Source of the DNA: JBBRYK01 sp038237665
GTDB lineage: Bacteria; Actinomycetota; Thermoleophilia; Gaiellales; Gaiellaceae
Length of the DNA: 44,732 nucleotides
NCBI GenBank assembly: GCA_038237665.1
Contig: JBBRYK010000015.1
Location: 1 to 44,732 of the forward strand
Direction of reading: 5' to 3'
Shown here: one piece after another, positions 39,183-44,732 of the stretch
How positions within the stretch are numbered: the first letter of the stretch is position 1
How the letters are laid out: every line of letters begins with the position of its first letter
Translations under genes and position numbers: made by a program
Notes under the pieces: generated by a model
What the model was told of the DNA's origin: nothing
The model's database searches: none
What the model saw: only the letters and a program-made list of their open reading frames with translations

Positions 39183-40163
39183 TCAGACGGGCTTGTAGCC
39201 GTGCCCGGCGCCTTCGATCCCGAGCGCGGCGGCGACCCGCTCGAGCAGCTCGAGGGGAGGCGGCAGCTCGCCAGGCGACGCCGCCATCGGCGCCGCTGCC
39301 CGCACGCGGCCCGGGTCCGCTCCGGTCAGACGGGCCGCGACGGTCGGGTTCGCCCGCATCGCGATCACGTCGCCGGGCGGGAGCGGGCCCTGGTACTCGG
39401 GCAGCGACGCGTACTCGTCGGCCACGCGGCCGCGGTCGAACAGCACGTAGCGGACGACGGCGCCGTCCTCCAGCCCGATCGAGAGGACCACCGCACCCAT
39501 GCGGTCGGAGAGCTCCCGCGCGAGCCGGCGCAAGAGGCTCGGCTCGCGGTCGCAGAGCTCGTCGTAGACGGCGACCCAGCCGTTCCGCACCTCCGAGACG
39601 GCCGTGCCTCCACTCGTTCCGAGCCGCGGCAGAAATGTCGCCACCGCGCGCTCGACGGCCGCGCGGTCGTCGGTCTGTACGTGAATGGAGCCGAAGCTGC
39701 TGCCGCGCGTGGGCCCCTGAAGCCGCCCGGCGAGCGCGTCCAGCTCGACGACGAGGTTCAGCGAGTCCTCCTGGAAGCCGAGGCGCCGGTAGACCGTCCG
39801 CGCGACGTTATTGGCCACGTCCACGTTGAGCGTGAGATGGGTCGCTCCACTCTCTCGTAGTGCGGCGGCGGTCTCGGCGAGCAGCGCCTTCGCGATCCCC
39901 TGACGCCGCCCGGGTGGGCGAACGTACAGGTCGCTGACGTAGCCCTGGCCGCGCATCCGGGCGAGCGCGAAGCCGGTCGGACCCGCGTCGTCCTCGGCAA
40001 GAACCGCAACATGGCCGGGACGCTCGAGGTGCTCGTCGATCTCGCGCAACTCGCTCTCCAGCGTGTCCGGGAGGTATGCCGGCGGTGGAAACTCGGTGAA
40101 GAACTCGCCGTACAGCTCGTGCAGGACCGCGCGGTCGGCGGTGGTCGCCCGCCGGATGTTCAC
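39183..40163 (-). CDS. GNAT-family N-acetyltransferase with extra C-terminal domain
   Basis: 326 aa. Residues 1-150 are a GNAT domain: IRRATTADRAVLHELY, acetyl-CoA loop VRPPGRRQGIAKALL, and NNVARTVYRRLGFQ. Residues 155-326 form an unrecognised domain with SIHVQTDDRAAVERAVATFLPRLG and GWVAVYDELCDREPSLLRRL. The fused half resembles a small immunity-like or regulatory barrel, but I cannot name it. GTG overlaps the glycosylase stop (GTGA). Confidence 0.82.
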   Translation of the reverse strand: MNIRRATTADRAVLHELYGEFFTEFPPPAYLPDTLESELREIDEHLERPGHVAVLAEDDAGPTGFALARMRGQGYVSDLYVRPPGRRQGIAKALLAETAAALRESGATHLTLNVDVANNVARTVYRRLGFQEDSLNLVVELDALAGRLQGPTRGSSFGSIHVQTDDRAAVERAVATFLPRLGTSGGTAVSEVRNGWVAVYDELCDREPSLLRRLARELSDRMGAVVLSIGLEDGAVVRYVLFDRGRVADEYASLPEYQGPLPPGDVIAMRANPTVAARLTGADPGRVRAAAPMAASPGELPPPLELLERVAAALGIEGAGHGYKPV

Positions 40164-40978
40164 GTCGCCGCCCCGGGCGTCATGAAGCCCGCGAGCAGGT
40201 AATGCGCGCTCAGATTCTGGAAGGGCTCGAAGCGGGCTCCGATCGCTCGCACGTCGACGTCACCATAGAAACTCGTCACCGCCTTCCGCAGCGCGAGGTC
40301 ACCGGCGGGCCACGCCCGAGGACGCGCGAGGTGGCGGGCGAGGAACCAGTCGGCCGTCCATTCGCCTAGCCCGCGCTCGGTGGTCAGCCGCGCCTTGATC
40401 TCGTCGTCGTCCAGGTGCGCCAGCCCGTCGAGGTCGAGGCCCGAGCGCGCCAGACCGACCACGTATTCGGCCTTCCGGCCGGAGAAGCCGAGCGCAAGCA
40501 GCTCCTCCGTTTCCGCAGCGGCAAGCCGTTCCCGGGTCGGAAAGGCGATCGCGTGGACGCCCGGCTCGCCGTAACGGTCGATCAGCCTGTTCCTGATCGC
40601 GAAGGCAGCGAAGAGCGACACCTGCTGGGCCGTGATCGAGGTGACCAGCGACTCGAACGGGTCGGGTGCGAGCGGCGGCCGGAGACCGCGTAGCTCGTTG
40701 ACGAGCGGGCCCAGCACCGGCTCGGCCGCTGCAAACTCGTAGAAGGAGGCGAGGTCGAACGGCCCGCCGAGCAGCGTCCAGACGACCGGCCCGGTCTCCT
40801 CGTCGAGCGGTTCGACGTCGACGCCGCCTGGCGCAGCCTCGATCCGCACCTCCCGCTCGGCGACGACCCGGTGCAGCCCGCCCTCGTGCCAGAGGTTCGC
40901 ATGGTCCGGACCGAAGGCGCGGTAGCGCGCTGTCGAGCGCTCGAAGTCGTAGGGGTCCGGCAGGGCGAGGCGGGCCAT
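40160..40978 (-). CDS. DNA-3-methyladenine glycosylase-like (AlkA/HhH-GPD)
   Basis: 272 aa base-excision repair glycosylase. The helix-hairpin-helix motif is LTTERGLGEWTADWFLARHL, followed by RAWPAGDLALRKAV with catalytic Asp227; LVTSITAQQVSLFAAFAIRNRL is the other signature helix. An N-terminal beta domain (1-95) is as in AlkA. ATG start with TAGGTT 6 nt upstream. Confidence 0.9.
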   Translation of the reverse strand: MARLALPDPYDFERSTARYRAFGPDHANLWHEGGLHRVVAEREVRIEAAPGGVDVEPLDEETGPVVWTLLGGPFDLASFYEFAAAEPVLGPLVNELRGLRPPLAPDPFESLVTSITAQQVSLFAAFAIRNRLIDRYGEPGVHAIAFPTRERLAAAETEELLALGFSGRKAEYVVGLARSGLDLDGLAHLDDDEIKARLTTERGLGEWTADWFLARHLARPRAWPAGDLALRKAVTSFYGDVDVRAIGARFEPFQNLSAHYLLAGFMTPGAAT

Positions 40979-40984
40979 TTTCCG

Positions 40985-40990
40985 AACCTA
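40985..40990 (-). promoter_or_regulatory. Leaderless-type -10 box (TAGGTT) containing a stop codon
   Basis: TAGGTT ends 6 nt before the glycosylase ATG. Its first three bases are the TAG stop codon of the upstream HAD phosphatase gene. Confidence 0.5.
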
Positions 40991-41605
40991 CGGCGCGGAG
41001 CCGTCCAGCAACCGTGCGACGTCGACGAAGTCGGAGAACGTCTCATAGAGGGCACCGACGGAGTCGAGATAGTCGGCGAGGCCGGCCCTCGCGAACACGC
41101 GGTCGGCGGCCAGCGCGGCGCAGCGGTCGGAGTAGCCGTCACCGACGAAGACGAGCGGGCGGTCCCCGAGCGAAGCCCGCTTGCAAGCTTCTCCGCATTC
41201 TGCGCAGACGGCCTCGTCTCGCCAGATCGGACGCCACCCTTCCGGCCCGGCCTCCAAGCGGTTGGCGAGGATCCGAAGCCCGCCCACTCCTTCGCGCTCG
41301 AGCACAGGCTCGATCAATTCGACGAATCCACTCGAGAGGATGGCGGGCCGGTATCGGTCGGCCAGCTCGTGGAATCCCGGCCGGACGGTGACGTTGCGCC
41401 GCATGAACTCGATTGCCCGCTCGAGCGGCAGCGTCAGGGTTCCGATCTCGGCCCCGATCACTTCGTGGAGGGTGAACTTCGGGCCGAGCCCGCCTTCCAT
41501 CCCGCTGTACACCTCGAGGTCGCCGAACTCCTCGAGCAGCATGTGCAGCCCGTCGACCTCGGTCACCGTCCCGTCCCAGTCGAGAACCAAGCTCAGCCCG
41601 TCCAT
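40988..41605 (-). CDS. HAD phosphatase, SerB/MtnX-like with Cys cluster
   Basis: 205 aa. Motif I LVLDWDGTVTEVDG (Asp9, Asp11), motif II ILSSGF, motif IV FVGDGYSD (155-160). A cysteine cluster (Cys134, Cys137, Cys141 in VCAECGEACKR) before the Lys motif resembles the cap of MtnX-type phosphatases. The substrate is not assigned. ATG start with TACGAT 6 nt upstream. Confidence 0.87.
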   Translation of the reverse strand: MDGLSLVLDWDGTVTEVDGLHMLLEEFGDLEVYSGMEGGLGPKFTLHEVIGAEIGTLTLPLERAIEFMRRNVTVRPGFHELADRYRPAILSSGFVELIEPVLEREGVGGLRILANRLEAGPEGWRPIWRDEAVCAECGEACKRASLGDRPLVFVGDGYSDRCAALAADRVFARAGLADYLDSVGALYETFSDFVDVARLLDGSAP

Positions 41606-41611
41606 CGCGGA

Positions 41612-41617
41612 ATCGTA
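41612..41617 (-). promoter_or_regulatory. Leaderless-type -10 box (TACGAT)
   Basis: TACGAT on the minus strand ends 6 nt before the HAD ATG at 41605. Divergent from the promoter of the collagen-like gene. Confidence 0.5.
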
Positions 41618-41642
41618 GGCGTGGTCGAGCCGCCGGCCTCGT

Positions 41643-41648
41643 TAGGAT
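41643..41648 (+). promoter_or_regulatory. Candidate -10 box (TAGGAT) of the collagen-like gene
   Basis: TAGGAT lies 37 nt before the ATG at 41686. Together with the GGAGG Shine-Dalgarno this gives a conventional leader, in contrast to the neighbouring leaderless genes. Confidence 0.45.
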
Positions 41649-41685
41649 CGAGTCGTCACCCAGTCAACCAAGCATGGAGGTTCAG

Positions 41686-42264
41686 ATGAGGGGGCTCAAA
41701 CGTTTCGTCCCGTCGCCGGCAATGATGGTGGCCTCGATCGCGCTCGTCGTGGCGCTCGGCGGCACGAGCTGGGCAGCGGGCTCTACCAGGTTGGGGAAGG
41801 CGGGCGGAGCTCAGAAGGCAGGCGCGGCCAAGGCCAGCGGTCCGTCTGCAACTGGCCCGCGTGGCCCGCGGGGCCGGCGTGGCCCGGCCGGTCCGCGCGG
41901 CCTACGTGGCCCGGCTGGCCCGGCTGGCTCGGCAGGCCCGGCGGGTCCGGCGGGTCCGGCAGGCCCGGCGGGCCCCGCAGCAACGGCGCTGTGGGCCGTG
42001 GTTGACGGCACCGGCACGCTGATCCGGAACAAGGGAGCCGTGTCGGCGCAGCAGAACGCGACCGGGGACTTCCAGGTGATCTTCAACACGGACGTCACAG
42101 CCTGCTCGTACCAGGCCACGCTCGGGGGCCCCACCACGAGCACGGCCATAGGCTACGTCACGGTCGCTCAGCGGCTGAATGTCCCAGCCGGAGTGAGGGT
42201 GCAAACGTTCAACACGGCTCCGGCGCTCGCCAACATCCCGTTCTTCGTTTCGGTCTTCTGCTAG
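41686..42264 (+). CDS. Collagen-like surface protein
   Basis: 192 aa. A basic N-terminus (RGLKRFVPSP) leads to one membrane/signal segment (about 11-31, MMVASIALVVALGGTSWA). Residues 57-98 are 14 uninterrupted Gly-X-Y triplets, mostly GPA and GPR, able to form a triple helix. A 90-residue C-terminal domain (ATALWAVVDGTGTLIRNKGA ... FFVSVFC) has two Cys. It is probably a trimeric envelope stalk or filament. ATG 41686 is preferred over ATG 41674 because GGAGG lies 5 nt upstream of it. Confidence 0.85.
   Translation: MRGLKRFVPSPAMMVASIALVVALGGTSWAAGSTRLGKAGGAQKAGAAKASGPSATGPRGPRGRRGPAGPRGLRGPAGPAGSAGPAGPAGPAGPAGPAATALWAVVDGTGTLIRNKGAVSAQQNATGDFQVIFNTDVTACSYQATLGGPTTSTAIGYVTVAQRLNVPAGVRVQTFNTAPALANIPFFVSVFC
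41854..41979 (+). repeat. 9-bp coding tandem repeat encoding Gly-X-Y
   Basis: Fourteen 9-bp units (GGC/GGT, CCG/CCC, GCG/CGT and variants). The later units are nearly identical GPA repeats and could change in number by slippage. Confidence 0.85.
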
Positions 42265-42273
42265 ATCGAGCTG

Positions 42274-42308
42274 CCTTGGGGCCGGCCGCGACGCGGCGGG
42301 CCCCAAGG
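42274..42308. terminator. Bidirectional hairpin terminator between convergent genes
   Basis: CCTTGGGGCC (42274-42283) pairs with GGCCCCAAGG (42299-42308); a second 5-bp stem (GCCGC/GCGGC) with a 3-nt loop extends it inside. It lies between the stops of the collagen-like gene and hmgA and could serve both. Confidence 0.7.
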
Positions 42309-42309
42309 C

Positions 42310-43521
42310 TCAGAGGTGCGAGGTAACCCCCGCGGGATCCTCTTCTGAAGTCGCTCCGTCGACCGAGACGAGATCCTCGTTCCACGAGTAGGCGTACTTC
42401 CCGTCGTCCAGATCCTGTGCGAGCTTGGTCAACCGCAGCGGGTGGAACGTGTCGCACATGACGGCCAGCTCGTGGGTCTCGGTCAATCCGATCGACTTCT
42501 CGGCCAGGCCGGGATGCGGCCCGTGCGGGATACCCGAGGGATGCAGCGTGACCGAGCCCACCTCGATCCCCCTGCGAGAGCCGAAGTTGCCGGACACGTA
42601 ATAGATCATCTCCTCCGAGTTCAGGTTCGAGTGGTGGTAGGGGATCGGGATCGCAAGCGGGTCGAAGTCGAGCTTCCGCGGGCAGAACGAGCAGATGACG
42701 AAGTTCCGGCCCTGGAAGGTCTGGTGGGACGGCGGCGGCATGTGGATGCGACCGGTGATCGGCTCGAAGTCGTTGATGTTGAACGTCCACGGATAGACGT
42801 AGCCGTCCCAGCCCACGACGTCGAAGGGGTGGTAGTCGAGGATGTAGTCCTGGTACCCGTCCTTGACCCGCACCTTGACGAGGAACTCGCCGCGCTCGCG
42901 GTGCGTGTTCAGCTCGGTCGGCGGATGGATGTCCCGCTGGTAGTAGGGCGCATGCTCCATCAGCTGCCCGTACTCGTTCCGGTAGCGGTTCGGGATCTCG
43001 ATCAGCCCCGGTGACTCGAAGACCAGGTAGCGCTGAGGGCCGTCGGCCCGGAACCGGTACGTCGTTCCGCGCGGAATGACGACGTAGTCGCCGGGACGGT
43101 AGGCAACCTCGCCGAAGATCGACTCGAGCGTGCCTTGGCCTTCGTGGACGAAGATGACCTCGTCCCCTTCGCCGTTGCGGTAGAAGGCCTCGGTCTGCTC
43201 GTCGGGCCGGCAGAGCGAGATCTCGACGTCGTCGTTCCACATCAGCAGCCGGCGGCCGCTGAGGGCGTTGCCCGCCGGCTCGATCCCCATCGTCTGGAAG
43301 TGCCTGTGCGCGTGGGCCTCGGGCACCCATTCCTCGCGCTCGATCGGCTGGAACGGCCCGAGCTTGGAGATCCGGCACGGGGACTGCAGGTGGTACAGGA
43401 TCGACTCGTTGCCGGAGAAGCCTTCGAGGCCCATGACCTCCTCGGTCAGGAGCCGGCCGTTGTCCCGGAACTGGATGTGCCGTTTGCGGGGGACGTCGCC
43501 TAGGCGCTGGTAGAAGGGCAC
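42310..43521 (-). CDS. hmgA: Homogentisate 1,2-dioxygenase
   Basis: A 403-aa Fe(II) ring-cleaving dioxygenase of tyrosine/phenylacetate catabolism, converting homogentisate to maleylacetoacetate. The cupin is seen in EGDEVIFVHEGQGTLES, YRPGDYVVIPRGTTY, PFDVVGWDGYVYPW and the C-terminal VTLHPSGIPHGPHPG with metal histidines. N-terminus FYQRLGDVPRKRHIQFRD matches actinobacterial members. GTG at 43521 is supported by TATCCT 6 nt upstream. No isomerase or hydrolase of the pathway is adjacent. A GST-like protein is encoded 3 kb away, which may be coincidental. Confidence 0.92.
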   Translation of the reverse strand: MPFYQRLGDVPRKRHIQFRDNGRLLTEEVMGLEGFSGNESILYHLQSPCRISKLGPFQPIEREEWVPEAHAHRHFQTMGIEPAGNALSGRRLLMWNDDVEISLCRPDEQTEAFYRNGEGDEVIFVHEGQGTLESIFGEVAYRPGDYVVIPRGTTYRFRADGPQRYLVFESPGLIEIPNRYRNEYGQLMEHAPYYQRDIHPPTELNTHRERGEFLVKVRVKDGYQDYILDYHPFDVVGWDGYVYPWTFNINDFEPITGRIHMPPPSHQTFQGRNFVICSFCPRKLDFDPLAIPIPYHHSNLNSEEMIYYVSGNFGSRRGIEVGSVTLHPSGIPHGPHPGLAEKSIGLTETHELAVMCDTFHPLRLTKLAQDLDDGKYAYSWNEDLVSVDGATSEEDPAGVTSHL

Positions 43522-43527
43522 GGCTGC

Positions 43528-43533
43528 AGGATA
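43528..43533 (-). promoter_or_regulatory. Leaderless-type -10 box (TATCCT) of hmgA
   Basis: TATCCT on the minus strand ends 6 nt before the hmgA GTG, inside the 20-bp gap after the preceding gene. Confidence 0.5.
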
Positions 43534-43541
43534 TCCGTCGG

Positions 43542-44318
43542 TTAGTCCTTGATTTCGAACGGGCTGCGCATCACGACGCGACCGTCGACGAGGAACCTGC
43601 ACTCGTACGGACCGAGCGGCAGAAAGCCACCGTCCGGCGCGGACGTGTACGCCCATTCCGCCGCGATCGGCACTTTCGCCACATCGCTGCCCTCGTAGAG
43701 CAGCGTCGCCCCGTCGCCCTGGCCACGCAGGATCTGGACACCGAGGCGGTGGCCCGTAAGACGGGCGAAGACGGCGGTACAGGCGATCGAACGGCCCTGC
43801 CACGCCCCGTCGCAGACGTTCTCGATGGGCGTGCCGTTCCCGAGTGGTCGGCAAGCGTGGGGGGCGAGGATCGTGTCGGGGGAGCCACCGCTCCGGAACG
43901 GGACGACTACGCGCTTCTTTCCGAGGCGGAAGTCGCAGGCGTAGCTTCCGCGCGGGAGGTTCCAGTGCTCGGTGACGGAGATCGGAAACCCGAGGTTGGG
44001 GAAGCGCAGCCGCAGGTACTTCGCCCCCTCGGTCCGCGTAGTCACGAGCTCCGACTCGCTCCGCTGCACCTTTCCGTCATAGAGGATCCGGATGGTGAAG
44101 CGCGTGGGCCGCTCTACGTGGACGTCGACCGAGCAGATGAGGTCGTCGGTGCGCAGAATTTGCCGACGATCGTTCGTGATGCAGAGCTCGGCCTCCTCGT
44201 CGAAGTTGTTGGCGGCGCAGACCCGCGGTAGGAGGAAGCGCGGCTGGAAGCGTTGGGGCGAGGCTTCGCGGGCGATGCCTCCAAGCGTCGCGACGACGAG
44301 GACGCCGACGACGATCAC
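43542..44318 (-). CDS. Secreted Cys-rich protein of unknown function
   Basis: 258 aa. An N-terminal signal/anchor (about 1-17, VIVVGVLVVATLGGIA) precedes a beta-rich domain with eight spaced cysteines (VCAANN, ELCITN, LICSVD, YACDFR, HACRPL, VCDGAW, IACTAV, YECRFL), which suggests four disulfides outside the cytoplasm. Two similar halves are possible: each ends in a YxC-F motif (GSYACDFRLG and GPYECRFLVDG). I do not recognise the family. GTG 44318 overlaps the TGA of the upstream gene (GTGA). Confidence 0.75.
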   Translation of the reverse strand: MIVVGVLVVATLGGIAREASPQRFQPRFLLPRVCAANNFDEEAELCITNDRRQILRTDDLICSVDVHVERPTRFTIRILYDGKVQRSESELVTTRTEGAKYLRLRFPNLGFPISVTEHWNLPRGSYACDFRLGKKRVVVPFRSGGSPDTILAPHACRPLGNGTPIENVCDGAWQGRSIACTAVFARLTGHRLGVQILRGQGDGATLLYEGSDVAKVPIAAEWAYTSAPDGGFLPLGPYECRFLVDGRVVMRSPFEIKD

Positions 44319-44732
44319 TCGCACGGCTGGAACTCCTGGTCGCATTCCCATAAGTAGCGAAGGAGCGAGCCGTCGCGCGTCCACCACAAACCGACGATGG
44401 AGCCACCCGAGGGGTCGTTCGTAACTCGGCGAAGCGCAGAACCGTCGCGGCGCATAGCGAAGATGTCGCCCTCCCCCGTGAAGACGAGCCAGCGACCGCT
44501 TGGAAGCCAGGAGACACGATCCCAGAACTCCTTCCGGACGAGCCGCGCATTCCTCCCGTACCGGTCACCAATCCAGAGAGAAGCGATCGTGTTCTCGCCG
44601 AAGAACGACGACTCTTTGCCGGTGATGCGAAGAAAGGCGAGGCGCGCCCCGTCAGGTGACCACGCTGGTGCCGCCGCATTCGGTATGACGGCGACGGCTT
44701 GTCCGTCCGGGCGCACGAGGTCGATCTCCGTC
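44315..44732 (-). CDS. Beta-propeller (PD40/TolB-like) protein, 5' end outside the window
   Basis: The last 139 codons of a longer gene. Repeats typical of PD40/WD40-like TolB propellers are visible: APAWSPDGARLAFLR, SWLPSGRWLVFTG, GDIFAMRRDGSALRRVTND. The C-terminus ends in WECDQEFQPCE. Translationally coupled to the Cys-rich secreted protein, so probably exported with it. Start not visible. Confidence 0.8.
   Translation of the reverse strand, partial: TEIDLVRPDGQAVAVIPNAAAPAWSPDGARLAFLRITGKESSFFGENTIASLWIGDRYGRNARLVRKEFWDRVSWLPSGRWLVFTGEGDIFAMRRDGSALRRVTNDPSGGSIVGLWWTRDGSLLRYLWECDQEFQPCE

Noticed and set aside
1..44732. CRISPR arrays, insertion sequences, toxin-antitoxin or phage-defence modules
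   Set aside because: None seen: no spaced direct repeats, transposase motifs or defence-family motifs; the only tandem repeat is the collagen-like coding region.

Overview
The window is about 44.7 kb of GC-rich (roughly 70%) bacterial chromosome, gene-dense on both strands with very short intergenic gaps. The mix of families, the abundance of GTG/TTG starts and nTGA stop/start overlaps, and the many short-leader promoters point to a deep-branching actinobacterium. Class Thermoleophilia (Gaiellales/Solirubrobacterales-like) is my best guess; it is an inference from family content, not from a marker gene. I see no insertion sequences, phage genes, CRISPR arrays or origins. The longest gene-free stretch is 70-205, which holds only an 8-bp hairpin and locally AT-richer DNA.

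Layout. 1-69: a tRNA-Asp(GTC)-like sequence without a normal D-arm. 206-6047: fabI, and divergently a secreted subtilase, an SDR and two thioredoxin-fold proteins. 6044-11315 (minus): an envelope/tRNA/cofactor operon of HAD phosphatase, acpS, nnr, alr, cca-type nucleotidyltransferase and methyltransferase. 11335-13683 (plus): ArfB-like release factor, secreted glycosidase and TlpA-like thioredoxin. 13687-17733 (minus): rplM-rpsI-glmM-glmS. 17821-19727 (plus): a PLD-family protein with a DedA protein. 19734-28453 (minus): roadblock protein, small membrane protein, pyrE, hup, pyrF, LysM protein, D,D-carboxypeptidase, PfkB-type kinase, guaB, guaA and nitroreductase. 28526-29362 (plus): a YihY-type membrane protein. 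29339-31578 (minus): murI-rph-small ORF-rdgB. 31622-37095 (plus): secreted hydrolase, ABC substrate-binding protein, a secreted protein of unknown function, DUF72 and a glutamine amidotransferase. 37106-41605 (minus): HAD phosphatase, AlkA-type glycosylase, GNAT, GST, alpha/beta hydrolase and rhodanese. 41686-42264 (plus): a collagen-like protein. 42310-44732 (minus): a truncated beta-propeller protein, a Cys-rich secreted protein and homogentisate dioxygenase.

Functionally the window is mostly housekeeping: peptidoglycan precursors (alr, murI, glmM, glmS, D,D-carboxypeptidase), purine and pyrimidine synthesis (guaA, guaB, pyrE, pyrF), RNA maturation (cca, rph) and fatty-acid/ACP supply (fabI, acpS), mixed with secreted or surface proteins.

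The most unusual signals concern gene expression. (1) About sixteen transcription-unit heads carry a TANNNT-like -10 box ending only 6-9 nt before the start codon, as expected for leaderless mRNAs. In two cases the -10 box contains the stop codon of the upstream gene. (2) guaA, pyrE and rdgB have no ATG, GTG or TTG that would preserve their conserved N-termini. Each has a well-placed CTG, and at pyrE it sits in a CTGA overlap that mirrors the ATGA/GTGA/TTGA overlaps elsewhere in the window. (3) rplM is preceded by a hairpin plus U-tract abutting its start codon.
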